From NCBI GenBank assembly GCA_964519835.1, contig CAZFLD010000096.1, forward strand, positions 1 to 13,057: 13,057 nucleotides of DNA, read 5' to 3'. This stretch comes from CAZFLD01 sp964519835 (GTDB lineage: Bacteria > Spirochaetota > Spirochaetia > DSM-27196 > CAZFLD01). Position numbers and translations under genes: made by a program. Positions 5,523-13,057 of the stretch are shown piece by piece. The stretch's first letter is position 1, and every line of letters begins with the position of its first letter. Below the pieces are notes generated by a model that was given only the letters and a program-made list of their open reading frames with translations, had not been told where the DNA came from and searched no databases.

Positions 5523-5656
5523 TGAGGAATTCGAGAATCTGCTGTAGTGAACGGCTGCCGACCCCTCGATCTCGTACACGGACGGCGTCGAATAAACGTG
5601 CACATGGCGCTTCGGCTTTCCCTGTGTTTCGGCACATCATCGGAACCTAATATCCA

Positions 5657-5905
5657 ATGAGCGATATTCCTGAGTTGGCCGAAGCTGGTTCTTTCGCGCG
5701 CGATGCCTGGGTCTGTACGGAAGCGGTTGATCGACGGTAAGCCGCAGTCGGGTGCGGACATTGCGGCGATCCGCAGCGCGTAGCTGGTTGCCCAACCGCC
5801 ATGCAGCAATCTACTTCGGCGTTTCGCCGCTGGTTCCGACGTGGGTGTTCAAGAATGTTCGGAGAGGCTGGATTGCGTCGGCGGAAAGGTTCCACACCGT
5901 GGCGT
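5657..5905 (+). pseudogene. decayed XRE/HTH antitoxin-like gene (three frames)
   Basis: Three blocks in successive frames recall the short HTH regulators that start MSDIPEL and act as HigA-type antitoxins: MSDIPELAEAGSFARDAW from ATG 5657; PGSVRKRLIDGKPQSGADIA plus AIRS from about 5706; then YFGVSPLVPTW with a following basic stretch (about 5815-5870), which resembles the turn and recognition helix. Between the last two blocks a TAG and frame changes destroy helix 1. No partner toxin is recognisable. The first two blocks are the better support; the third is weak. Confidence 0.45.
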
Positions 5906-6086
5906 TGATTTCACTTTTTGATCTGATGAATCTCGAAGACCAGCTGTCGGGCTATCGACGAGTTCATCGCTGGACCGATTATCGGCGGCCGGCATCTCGT
6001 TCGCAAACCACTACACTTGCGATCACTCGATGGTCTAAGCCGTGGTTCCAGCAGATCGGTCCATTCAGACGTCCCAGCACACGCGC
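5906..6086. other. stretch with no recognisable gene
   Basis: Open frames exist, but none resembles a protein family I know, and there are no clear repeats or hairpins with T-tracts. It is probably degraded coding sequence between the HTH relic and the minus-strand gene pair. Confidence 0.4.
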
Positions 6087-6639
6087 TTACGCTACCTCGC
6101 GGCGAACAAAGTCGGGGCCCGCCTTCCGGAAGTCTTCGATGTCGGTGAATTGCTTGTCGACGACGTTGGTGATGATTCTACGAGCCCTTGAGGTGAGGGC
6201 CTCAAAGTTTTTGTGGATAGCTACAGTCCGAAACGGAACCTTGTTCCGCAGGAACTCGGGACAGGATATGGTCACAAGCCGCTCGTTTTGAACCGTCCTT
6301 CACGCCAAACAGAAAGAGGGGCCGGCCTGCGGCCATTCGATAGTCAACTTCCAGATCGTCTCGTTCAGGAATCGGGTGATGGGAGGCTTCCGGTGCAAAC
6401 TCGGAAAGGTCGGTAGTCTCGAAGTCGCCAAGCATCTCGTAGAACAGACTACGGACCACGTCCCGGCGATAGAGGCTCATGCTCGAAATCGCAGTGATTG
6501 CTCTGCTAAACCGCATGATAATCTCGTACAAGGCCCCCGACGACGTGAGCGTGAAGAGCTCGCCGTCGCGCTTCGGGGCGAGATGCACCCGATCGTTGAA
6601 TTCTTGCCGCAGTAACTCAACGTAGTCAGTCATTTCCAT
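6087..6639 (-). pseudogene. protein of unknown function, single frameshift
   Basis: From ATG 6639 (or 6633, MTDYVELLRQEFNDRV) the frame runs through LFTLTSSGALYEIIMRFSRA and ITAISSMSLYRRDVVRSLFY to RPLFLFGVKDGSK. It then needs a -1 correction near 6285 (one extra G on the plus strand) to continue as LVTISCPEFLRNKVPFRTVA, IHKNFEALTSRARRIITNVV and DKQFTDIEDFRKAGPDFVRR to the TGA at 6089-6087. Restored, it would have about 184 residues, soluble, with no signal peptide. The start overlaps the end of the upstream gene by 14 nt, so the two form an operon. I do not recognise the family. The clean reading on both sides of the shift means recent loss or a sequencing error. Confidence 0.65.
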
Positions 6640-6958
6640 CGTCGTCCTCGAACAGTTGGAGCTGATCGTCTATCGCGACCAATCGCCGCCGATCTTCTTC
6701 CGCGCCAAGTCTACCACACCGGAGGGTAAAAACGGTCACGACCTCCGCAAAGGTCGGGTAATCATCGGTCTCCACCGCATACTGTTCCGTCTTCAATCCT
6801 GCGTTTAGAGCCTCTTCGTTCGCAGAGGTCCAATCCAAGCCTACGGTGAAGTTCTCCGGAAACAGAATGGACTGCCGGAGGAACATGACAAAATCATGAT
6901 CTGCTTCGATCGACCGCAGATCGACTTCGGCTCGGCGGTGGCTACCTTCAACGAGCAT
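6626..6958 (-). CDS. hypothetical protein, first gene of a two-gene operon
   Basis: The 110-residue acidic protein starts at ATG 6958 (MLVEGSHRRAEVDLRSIEAD), with a middle segment HDFVMFLRQSILFPENFTVG and a very acidic end (LQLFEDDDGND). There is no membrane segment or signal peptide. The stop overlaps the start of the next gene by 14 nt, which indicates translational coupling. No good Shine-Dalgarno is seen before the ATG, and the frame is open a little upstream, so the start is not secure. I recognise no domain. Paired small cytoplasmic proteins beside TA remnants could be another two-component module, but that is inference only. Confidence 0.6.
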   Translation of the reverse strand: MLVEGSHRRAEVDLRSIEADHDFVMFLRQSILFPENFTVGLDWTSANEEALNAGLKTEQYAVETDDYPTFAEVVTVFTLRCGRLGAEEDRRRLVAIDDQLQLFEDDDGND

Positions 6959-7180
6959 TAAACGCCAAGGAGTTCCACAAGTTGGACGATATAAGACAAG
7001 CGCTTAGAGAGGGCAACCTCGAGTTTGCGGCGAAGCATGGTCAGGTGCACAGGCCGACGCCGGTAAAACGGACCTGCCGGCGACGACGGACCCCACATCG
7101 TCACAGATGCGGCTTTCTCAGACATGACACAGGGGGGTCTCGAGATGCTCTATTCGCGTCCCGGTACGCGCGCACTGGTG
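6959..7180. other. intergenic region between two minus-strand units
   Basis: It should contain the promoter of the 6958-6087 pair and the transcription end of the lipoprotein operon, but I see no T-tract terminator. A plus-strand segment from about 6982 reads LDDIRQALREGNLEFAAKHG, an amphipathic helix-like stretch that may be a small gene remnant. A 6-bp stem CGCCGG/CCGGCG with a 13-base loop follows at about 7061-7085, without a T-tract. Confidence 0.35.
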
Positions 7181-8161
7181 CTATCGCCAGCGGTCGGGAA
7201 GGGAATCGGCGAACTCAAAATCGTCGAAGTAGAGCTGTAAGATGCCGCCCTTGTCCCGCACGAAATCCACGATGTTGTCGCTTGCATAGAGTTTCTGCGG
7301 GTTCCAGCCGGCGAGGGGAATGGGCCGTTGCGAGTTTGGATTGTAGGTCCAATCCGTTTTGTCAATGGCGGTGAGCGGGTCGCCGTCAGATTCACGCTGG
7401 ATCGTCAAGATAAAGCGGCCGGTGTCTGCATCGCCCATCTTCCAGCCAACCTCCATCGTGAACCACTCGTCGACGGGGATCGAGACACTGCCAACTTCCT
7501 CCCATCCCGGCTGCCAGAGCTCCCCGTCGTGGGTGCGGTGGGTCAGCGACGCGGCGGGGTACAGCTGGTTTGCTTCCGCTTCCACTACGTAGATACCTAT
7601 GCGCGAGCTCAGAAAATCGTTCTCCATCCAGAGCTCGTGGATCATCGGCTCGAGCCACCAGTCATCCTTGCGGTCGTACTCGATGATGATGCCGAAATCC
7701 GGATGGAGGCGAACGCGCTGCGCGGCATACAGCTCTACGACAACGTCTCCGTCCGGGTGATCGCCTAAGCCGAAGTTGTTCTGCACGCGTCCCTTGGTGT
7801 GTGACTGAGTTGCAGGAATCACCGGGTTTCTCAGCCAGAAATGGAGCACGTGGTTTCCCCCTTGGGTGGGGTCCTCGATGATCCGCGCAAATCGATCGTC
7901 CACGGTGCCGGCCTGATAACTAACCGGTACGGTCGCGGGACGGGGAATCTCGTAGTGTTCCGGTGGTGGTAGCTCTGCAGTGTTTTGGTAGGTGATCTCC
8001 TCATGAGCCGATGCGGGCACTCCCTCCGCCTCACCCGGCTCGAAGCCGGTGCGGAAGATAATCGCAAAGTCGGACGGAGTCTCGTAACTGGGAGCCACGA
8101 CTCGGCAACCGCTTACCAGAATCGCCAGAGCCAATACCGCGACCCACTTCCTGCTCCACAT
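7181..8161 (-). CDS. lipoprotein with a ConA-like jelly-roll (polysaccharide-lyase-like) domain
   Basis: The 326-residue protein begins with a lipoprotein signal: WVAVLALAILVSGC, with Cys19 as the lipidated residue. The body fits a beta-sandwich of the LamG/ConA or heparin-lyase-like class: an early FRTGFEPG segment, HVLHFWLRNP, FGIIIEYDRKDDWWLEP, then VDEWFTMEVGWKMGDADTGR and FILTIQRESDGDPLTAID, and a final GGILQLYFDDFEFADS strand. Such domains bind or cleave polysaccharides; catalytic residues cannot be assigned from sequence alone, so a binding role is equally possible. ATG 8161 is 5 nt after the stop of the caspase gene, and its ribosome site (GGGAG or GAGG) lies across that stop, so it is co-transcribed. 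It is probably anchored in the envelope facing outward. Confidence 0.78.
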   Translation of the reverse strand: MWSRKWVAVLALAILVSGCRVVAPSYETPSDFAIIFRTGFEPGEAEGVPASAHEEITYQNTAELPPPEHYEIPRPATVPVSYQAGTVDDRFARIIEDPTQGGNHVLHFWLRNPVIPATQSHTKGRVQNNFGLGDHPDGDVVVELYAAQRVRLHPDFGIIIEYDRKDDWWLEPMIHELWMENDFLSSRIGIYVVEAEANQLYPAASLTHRTHDGELWQPGWEEVGSVSIPVDEWFTMEVGWKMGDADTGRFILTIQRESDGDPLTAIDKTDWTYNPNSQRPIPLAGWNPQKLYASDNIVDFVRDKGGILQLYFDDFEFADSLPDRWR

Positions 8162-8166
8162 GGCCT

Positions 8167-11100
8167 CTACTCCCGCACGACGAGGGGAAAGTCCTGGCCG
8201 AAGAGGAAGCCCGTCGGGTACTGGGCCCGCGCCGCGTGCTCCGCGGTCACCAAGGGAAGGGAGTACTCGACGTGGCGCTTGAGGGAGGAAACGGTAATCT
8301 CTCCGGCGGTGGCCGCGTCCCCGGCGAGTCCCTGAAGCAGCACGTGCGTGAGCGCTCCTTGGCCAAGCGCCGGGAACTCCTGGGCGTACTGGTCGTCACG
8401 GCTGGCGGCGATGAGGGCGCTTCCCGTGGCACGGGTGAGGCGGGAAAGGGCGAACTCCTCCGCGGCCCCACGAATGCCGAATGCCTCCGCGACGGCGCCG
8501 GAGTTACAGGCGTCGAGGATAAGGAGCTGCTTGCGCGGGGGCACCATTCCCACGAGGTCGACAAACTCCTCCCCGGAAATCGCGTGGCGGGCAAGCTGGT
8601 CTGAGTCGGTCATTTGCGTCACGTCGGGCAACACAAAATAAAACTCCGTATCCGCCGCGCCGCCACCGGCAGTTGCTATACCGTGGCCCGCATAGAAAAA
8701 GACAAATACGTCCTGGGGTGCGGCTCGCTCCTCGATCTCGCGAAACCGTGAATAAACGGCCTCCCGGCTTGCCGCGGCGTCGGTGAGGAGCACCATCTCC
8801 ACACTCGAGAAAAAACCCTCGGCGTAGCCGGCCATCGCGTCGGCGAAACTCTGCGCGTCGTCCACCGCGTAGTTGAGGTTGTATCGGGAGTTCTCGTACT
8901 CGTTGACGCCTACGGCAAAGAGCCAGAGGGCAGGCGGACGAGCGTCGGGGGCGGCAAAGGGAACGATGAGCGTAACGGGCGCGCTCTCGGTCCGGTCCTC
9001 GGCGAGGGCGACGGCGGTGATTCTGTTTTCTCCGTTGACCAATCGAACGGCGAATATCTGCGATGCTGTCGATCCTTCTTCCGAAGGTGTCGGCTCCCGC
9101 GCTGCCGTGGGAACACGGCCGCCGTTGTGGAAGAGCCTGATCTCGCCGATCCCGCCGCCGGCCTCGGTTGCCGTAACCCGTACGCGAAGGCGCCCGTCGA
9201 CAATGTAAGCGCCGGCCGACTCGTCGGCCACAGCGGACAGGCCGCGGAACTCGCCGTCGAAGTGCTCAGCTTCGACGATAACCTCCGGCGGCTCCGCCAC
9301 ACCGTCGGCGAGGGTTGCCACTCCGTCGATTGTTCCCCCGGCCGCTTTTCGCGCGACGAGGTCCGGCCGATAGAAGGTGTTGAAAAGGCGCTCGAGGTCG
9401 TAGGTCTCCAAGCCGTCGACGACGTAGACAAAGCGGTCGATTCCCTCTTCAGTGCCGGCGAAGTAGCCCTCCGGCGTCCAGGTTACCCAGGAGCCGTCGG
9501 CGGTGGCGAGGGAGGTGGTCAGTAGTTCCGCCGTTTCGGTGCGCCAGGTGCGCAGGGTGCCGTCGGCGGAGGTGGTGTACATGATCTTTCCGTCCGGGGA
9601 GAAGCGGATGGATGTGACCTGCCGAGGGTGTGCCGAAAAGGAGCGGCGCACGCGGTTGGTCAGCAGGTCGACCTCGCGGATGACGCCGGTCCCGTAGCCC
9701 ACGTAGATGGAAAGGCCGTCCGGTCCGAAGCTTGCCGTGCGGAAACCGAATGCCTGGGCATGAAAGTTACTCCGGTTAGCCCCTGCGGGCATCTCGGCGA
9801 TGAGGTCGCCGCTTTTGGTGTCGTAGAGCTTTGCGGCAGGAGTCCAGATGCCCAAGAGGTAGGCGCCGTCGTCGGAGAGCACGAGATGCGCGTGCGAGGA
9901 AGCGAGCCGATGGCTACCGTAGGTAGTCTCCACCTCGCCGGTGGTCGCGCTGATGCGGAGCACATCGTCGTCTTGATGGGCCGACATCGTGATGAGGGAG
10001 TCGGAATCCGGGACAAAGAGAACCGACCGAATAGGGTATTCGGGCTCTACGGTCGATAGCTCCGTGCGCTCTTCTCGGTCGTAAACGACGGCCGTCTCGT
10101 TCCAGAGGCCGGCAACGAGTATGTTCCCGTCGGGAGCGTATCGCACATCGGTCACGGCAGACTCGGTGTCGATCGTCGGCTCGAGCCGCTCGAGGGTCCT
10201 CGCGTCGAAAAAGCGAATCTTCCCGTCTCTGCCCCCGGCGACAAGCTCGTCGCCGTCGGGGGATACCGCAATACCTCGAGCGTTGGTATCATTGTTGCCG
10301 TATGAGTCGCCGGCATCGACGCCCGGCTCGTACGCCGGAAGCGCCCCGGCGAGGCGCATGGTCTGCGTGTCCCAGGCGTACACGACCGAATCGACCCCCG
10401 CAATATAGAGCCGCCCTCCGTCGGGACTCATAACGGTCTCGTAGGCCGCCGGAGCACCGGCATCAAGGGCCGAGTCGATCTCTTCCGCTCGCCAATCCCA
10501 AACCTTCACGCTCTCCTCGGAGTACGCGTTTGGTCCAATGAGGAGCCGCTCCGCGTCTGAGAAGAAGGCGAGAGAAATACTGTCACGCGGGAGCGCTACG
10601 AGCTGTTCGTGGGTTTCGAGGTCGAAGACGCTGGTCCCGGCGCCGCGAGTGCCGGCAGCCAAGTAGCGGCCGTCGTCGGAGTACGTCAGGTCGTAGACCC
10701 AGTCGCCGGCTTCCAAGTCGACGGTCACCTCCCAACTCTCGATGTCGAGAAGCGAGACGACGCCGTTGGCGCCGGCATGGGCGATGGTGGTTCCGTCCGG
10801 GCTTACGGCGAAGTTGGTGCTGTCGTACCACGAGCCTTCGAAGGTACGGACGACTCGGCGGGAGATCACGTCGAAGATCAGGATGTCCTCATGGTCGTTT
10901 CCAAGGACCGCCCGGCGGCCGCCGGGGAGGAACTCGATGTTACTCGAGTCCACCCGAAGTGATCCTACTTCGACCGTCCACAGCACCTCGCCGGACTCCA
11001 TATCGACGAGCATCGTCCGTCCTCTGGTCTCGGCCTCCTCGTCGGCGAGCCACCCACCGACCAAGGCCACCGAGCCGTTGGGGGCTATGTCGATACTGTG

Positions 11101-11481
11101 TAGAAGCTGTGGCTCGGCCATCTCCACGCTCCACCGGTACTCACCGGTTTCCACGTCCGCGAGGCCGAGTACTCCCGGTTGCATCCCGACGAGGATCGTC
11201 TGTTCATCGGCGGTGAAGTGAAGTGCGGTGGCTTCGATGTCGCCGGCGGGGATGCTGCGAAGTCGGCGGGCGCTCTGGTAGTCAAACAGAGCCACCTCCC
11301 GGCCTTGAAGCGCCGCGATGAACCTGTCATTGGGCGACAGGGCGACGACACCCCACTGGGTATTTGCTGCGTTTACGGTGATTCGCGGCTCGGCGACGAG
11401 GCCTGTGTTGACCGCGGCAAGGAGCAAGAAGATGAGTACCCGGGCGGGGGCGCCTTTTGGTGGGAGACGGAGAATGCGCAT
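8167..11481 (-). CDS. exported protein with 14 WD40-like repeats and a C-terminal caspase (peptidase C14) domain
   Basis: The 1104-residue protein starts with a signal peptide (VLIFLLLAAVNTGLVA, residues 15-30). Residues about 45-655 hold 14 WD-like units with the pattern SPDG...V..WD...G (for example GIAVSPDGDELVAGGRDGKI and SIRFSPDGKIMYTTSADGTL), enough for two seven-bladed propellers. A WVTWTPEGYFAG hinge (665-676) and an Ig-like segment (731-842) follow. Residues 851-1085 are the p20-like caspase fold: ALWLFAVGVNEYENSRYNLN, then FFYAGHG with His933 and LLILDACNSG with Cys992, the catalytic pair 59 residues apart. C14 enzymes cleave after basic or acidic residues; the cleavage target is unknown. 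The Arg/Asp-rich repeats suggest regulated protein binding. It is preceded by the GNAT-like gene (69 nt gap) and followed by the lipoprotein. No Shine-Dalgarno is seen before the ATG. Confidence 0.92.
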   Translation of the reverse strand: MRILRLPPKGAPARVLIFLLLAAVNTGLVAEPRITVNAANTQWGVVALSPNDRFIAALQGREVALFDYQSARRLRSIPAGDIEATALHFTADEQTILVGMQPGVLGLADVETGEYRWSVEMAEPQLLHSIDIAPNGSVALVGGWLADEEAETRGRTMLVDMESGEVLWTVEVGSLRVDSSNIEFLPGGRRAVLGNDHEDILIFDVISRRVVRTFEGSWYDSTNFAVSPDGTTIAHAGANGVVSLLDIESWEVTVDLEAGDWVYDLTYSDDGRYLAAGTRGAGTSVFDLETHEQLVALPRDSISLAFFSDAERLLIGPNAYSEESVKVWDWRAEEIDSALDAGAPAAYETVMSPDGGRLYIAGVDSVVYAWDTQTMRLAGALPAYEPGVDAGDSYGNNDTNARGIAVSPDGDELVAGGRDGKIRFFDARTLERLEPTIDTESAVTDVRYAPDGNILVAGLWNETAVVYDREERTELSTVEPEYPIRSVLFVPDSDSLITMSAHQDDDVLRISATTGEVETTYGSHRLASSHAHLVLSDDGAYLLGIWTPAAKLYDTKSGDLIAEMPAGANRSNFHAQAFGFRTASFGPDGLSIYVGYGTGVIREVDLLTNRVRRSFSAHPRQVTSIRFSPDGKIMYTTSADGTLRTWRTETAELLTTSLATADGSWVTWTPEGYFAGTEEGIDRFVYVVDGLETYDLERLFNTFYRPDLVARKAAGGTIDGVATLADGVAEPPEVIVEAEHFDGEFRGLSAVADESAGAYIVDGRLRVRVTATEAGGGIGEIRLFHNGGRVPTAAREPTPSEEGSTASQIFAVRLVNGENRITAVALAEDRTESAPVTLIVPFAAPDARPPALWLFAVGVNEYENSRYNLNYAVDDAQSFADAMAGYAEGFFSSVEMVLLTDAAASREAVYSRFREIEERAAPQDVFVFFYAGHGIATAGGGAADTEFYFVLPDVTQMTDSDQLARHAISGEEFVDLVGMVPPRKQLLILDACNSGAVAEAFGIRGAAEEFALSRLTRATGSALIAASRDDQYAQEFPALGQGALTHVLLQGLAGDAATAGEITVSSLKRHVEYSLPLVTAEHAARAQYPTGFLFGQDFPLVVRE

Positions 11482-11504
11482 GCTATGACGATAGCGCAGC
11501 GCAG

Positions 11505-11523
11505 CTCGGGAATCAAACCCGAG
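11505..11523. other. 6-bp hairpin in the gap before the caspase gene
   Basis: CTCGGG / AATCAAA / CCCGAG is a perfect stem with a 7-base loop, located between the GNAT-like gene and the caspase gene. No T-tract follows on either strand, so it is not a standard intrinsic terminator. It could be a weak attenuator or an mRNA processing site. Confidence 0.35.
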
Positions 11524-11550
11524 TTGTATTGTAGGGAATCGGCCTTCCCG

Positions 11551-12705
11551 CTACTCCCACTCGCGCCGATAGATGCGATAGGTTTTGGTTCGCTCGAGGC
11601 CGAGCTTGATAAGCGCGTTGTTCATGGGGGCGTTGTTGTCCAGGATCCAATTTGCTTCCAAGCGGACTCGCCGTGGTGCGAGGTGCGTGTACAGGTGGAC
11701 GTACATCAGGGCATCCAAGCCCATGCCCTGGCACCCGGGCTCGGCCGCCAGACCAAAAAGGCGATAGTCGCGCAGTCTGTGCCGCATGGCGAGCAGCCTC
11801 GCCCAGCCGAAGGGGAGAAGGCGCCCGTTAATGCGTTTGAAAATAACGTTGGCGTCGGGGAAGCCGAGGGCGAAGGCTACGACCCTTCCGCGGTGCTCGA
11901 CCAACCATACCGCCTCCGGGTCGAGGATCGGCTTTAGTCTACGGACCATGTCCAGATACACCGTGCGAGGGACCGGGACGTAGCCCCAGTTGGCGCTAAA
12001 CGATGCGTTGCTGATGCGCCAGATTGCCTCGGCATCTCGAGCGAAGTGCCGGGTGTCCAGCCGTCGAATGGTGTAGTCGGGATTGCGCGCAAGGAATCGC
12101 TCGTGAAACCGTTTGTACCGCTCCGGAAGCAGATAGCCGTTGGCCGAGTCCGCCTCGTAGGCGTAGAGGTCGATCTGCCGCTCGAATCCTGCAGCGTGCA
12201 TCAGCCCGTCGACTTCCGGAGGATTCCACGGGGTCAGGAGCATGGGCGGCGAGGCAAAACCGTCGATCAGGGCGCCCCAGTATTCGGCCACCGGGTTGAT
12301 GGGCCCAATCATACAGGAGGCGCCGTGGTCACGGAGCCAGTTCTCGCCCGCCTCGCGCAGCGCACGATACACCTCGGGATCGACAACCGCGTCCAGGGCC
12401 CCGAAGAGACCGTCGGTAGATTGGTAGTAGTCGTTCCAGGTCCGATCGATGTAGACCAGGAGTCGGCCAACGGCGGTGGCGTTTCCGCGGCGGCGGCCAA
12501 GAGCTCGCGGGTCTGTTGTCCACGCAAGAAAGAGAGCGTAGTCGCTATTGCGGAGGACCGGATTAGACGCCGCGTCGTAGCCGTGACGCTCGTCGATCCA
12601 CAACGGCGGTACCCACTCGGGACGATCGCCGTAGAGGTACTGCGGCAGCCGAACAAAGAGGCGGTTGTCGGCTCTTGTGGTGACCGGACGGATCAATACT
12701 CCCAT
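11551..12705 (-). CDS. GNAT-superfamily acyltransferase-like protein (YghO-like)
   Basis: The 384-residue cytoplasmic protein has the features of the large GNAT-like family that includes E. coli YghO: an N-terminal RLPQYLYGDRPEWVPPL, a central GPINPVAEYWGALIDGFASP and PPMLLTPWNPPEVDGLM, a helical segment, and a C-terminal GNAT half with VWLVEHRGRVVAFALGFPD and GLAAEPGCQGMGLDALMYV, the acyl-CoA pyrophosphate loop (Q-G-M-G). It ends with NNALIKLGLERTKTYRIYRR. The substrate is unknown. The frame is intact and the length is normal. A TATGAT -10-like element lies only 5 nt before ATG 12705, so the mRNA may be leaderless; only a weak GGGG precedes the start. It is 69 nt ahead of the caspase gene on the same strand, so it may or may not be co-transcribed with it. 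Confidence 0.85.
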   Translation of the reverse strand: MGVLIRPVTTRADNRLFVRLPQYLYGDRPEWVPPLWIDERHGYDAASNPVLRNSDYALFLAWTTDPRALGRRRGNATAVGRLLVYIDRTWNDYYQSTDGLFGALDAVVDPEVYRALREAGENWLRDHGASCMIGPINPVAEYWGALIDGFASPPMLLTPWNPPEVDGLMHAAGFERQIDLYAYEADSANGYLLPERYKRFHERFLARNPDYTIRRLDTRHFARDAEAIWRISNASFSANWGYVPVPRTVYLDMVRRLKPILDPEAVWLVEHRGRVVAFALGFPDANVIFKRINGRLLPFGWARLLAMRHRLRDYRLFGLAAEPGCQGMGLDALMYVHLYTHLAPRRVRLEANWILDNNAPMNNALIKLGLERTKTYRIYRREWE

Positions 12706-12710
12706 GCCCC

Positions 12711-12716
12711 ATCATA
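12711..12716 (-). promoter_or_regulatory. possible -10 (TATGAT) of the GNAT-like gene
   Basis: Reads TATGAT on the minus strand, with 5 nt to the ATG. The matching -35 region is poor. If real, the transcript would start at about the initiation codon. Confidence 0.3.
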
Positions 12717-12880
12717 CAACGGCGAGCGGGTAGTCGGGCCAAGAATTCGTGGCAACGCGGTGGAGCAGGAGGACGCGAACTTCCACGTCCTTACGGACAA
12801 TCGCACAGTACGGGCATCCCTCTGCCGGTCGGCCACGCTCGGTATTAACAATACGTATCAATTGCGGAGTTCTTACACGT
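12717..12880. other. divergent intergenic region
   Basis: It separates the minus-strand GNAT-like gene and the plus-strand DUF6364-type gene and should hold both promoters. An 8-bp palindrome ATACGTAT stands at 12851-12858, followed by an A+T-rich stretch before the Shine-Dalgarno. No gene is seen. Confidence 0.4.
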
Positions 12881-12891
12881 GAGGTGAGGTA

Positions 12892-13057
12892 ATAAGTTCG
12901 AAGCTTACGTTAAGCATCAACGAGTCAGTCGTGAGGCGAGCCAAGCAATACGCGCGTGCCCACGGGAAGAGCTTGTCGAAAGTGATCGAGCAGTATCTGT
13001 CCTACGTCACCCAAGACGAGCTCCCGCCGACAGACGTTACGGAGGAGGTCGCACGGC
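12892..13057 (+). CDS. DUF6364-type antitoxin, N-terminal part, apparent AUA start (3' end outside the window)
   Basis: The frame reads (I/M)SSKLTLSINESVVRRAKQY, then ARAHGKSLSKVIEQYLSYVT and DELPPTDVTEEVAR to the window edge. KLTLSINESVVRRAKQYARA with GKSLSKVIEQYL is the ribbon-helix-helix-like pattern of DUF6364 proteins, antitoxins usually followed by a PIN-domain (VapC-like) RNase. The conserved N-terminal methionine falls on ATA at 12892-12894; no ATG, GTG or TTG occurs between the in-frame TGA (12880-12882) and that point. A GAGGTG Shine-Dalgarno (12881-12886) is 5 nt before the ATA, which supports initiation there or recent loss of an ATG. The toxin gene would lie beyond the window. 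Confidence 0.65.
   Translation, partial: MSSKLTLSINESVVRRAKQYARAHGKSLSKVIEQYLSYVTQDELPPTDVTEEVAR

Noticed and set aside
5523..5640. Minus-strand segment with KPKRHVHVYS, recalling DUF4160-type small proteins
   Set aside because: Only the short HVHVY motif fits; the following residues do not, and no start or usual partner is visible, so I did not list it as a gene.
11505..11523. Hairpin CTCGGG-AATCAAA-CCCGAG, which on the minus strand resembles a tRNA T-arm
   Set aside because: The invariant C of the T-loop is replaced by T, and no anticodon arm, D-arm or acceptor stem fits on either side.
12046..12882. Long plus-strand open frame antisense to the GNAT-like gene
   Set aside because: It mirrors the codon structure of a well-supported minus-strand gene and shows no protein family features.
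1..13057. CRISPR arrays, transposases or integrases
   Set aside because: No regularly spaced repeats and no DDE, serine or tyrosine recombinase motifs were seen; the only repeats are the dispersed gene fragments listed.

Overview
The window (about 58-60 % G+C by eye) looks like an accessory stretch of a free-living, Gram-negative-type bacterium. It encodes an M30-type (hyicolysin-like) zinc metallopeptidase, a large exported WD40/caspase protein and a lipoprotein with a classical lipobox. That mix would suit a spirochaete, but this is inference from protein families only; no rRNA or housekeeping marker is present to fix the taxon.

Layout. (1) 1-525, minus: N-terminal half of a Gfo/Idh/MocA oxidoreductase running off the left edge. 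(2) About 600-6090: a toxin-antitoxin (TA) and peptidase 'graveyard'. It holds two copies of a cassette made of an M30 peptidase 3' end, a spacer and a hicB start (about 600-1070 and 4264-5522). A third fragment of the peptidase C-terminus lies at 3126-3206. There is a hicB-hicA fusion relic, a Phd/YefM antitoxin lacking only its start codon beside a stub of a YoeB-like toxin (minus, 1485-1813), and an apparently intact nucleotidyltransferase gene with a small upstream partner (1972-2723). There is also a truncated XRE antitoxin (minus, 3211-3408), an apparently intact RelE/HigB-like toxin plus XRE antitoxin operon (3448-4072) with a symmetrical operator, a second XRE antitoxin remnant (2780-2822), and a decayed HTH antitoxin (5657-5905). 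(3) 6087-6958, minus: two overlapping genes of unknown function, the second frameshifted. (4) 7181-12705, minus: GNAT-like acyltransferase, then a 1104-residue exported protein with 14 WD-like repeats and a C-terminal caspase (C14) domain, then, 5 nt downstream, a lipoprotein with a lyase-like jelly-roll fold. (5) 12892-end, plus: start of a DUF6364-type antitoxin that apparently begins at an AUA codon.

The caspase gene and the lipoprotein are almost certainly one transcription unit and suggest a cell-envelope proteolytic or sensing function. The TA region reads as repeated insertion, duplication and decay. The only TA-like modules with intact frames are 3448-4072 and the candidate pair 1972-2723. 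No rRNA, tRNA, CRISPR array, insertion sequence or integrase was recognised.
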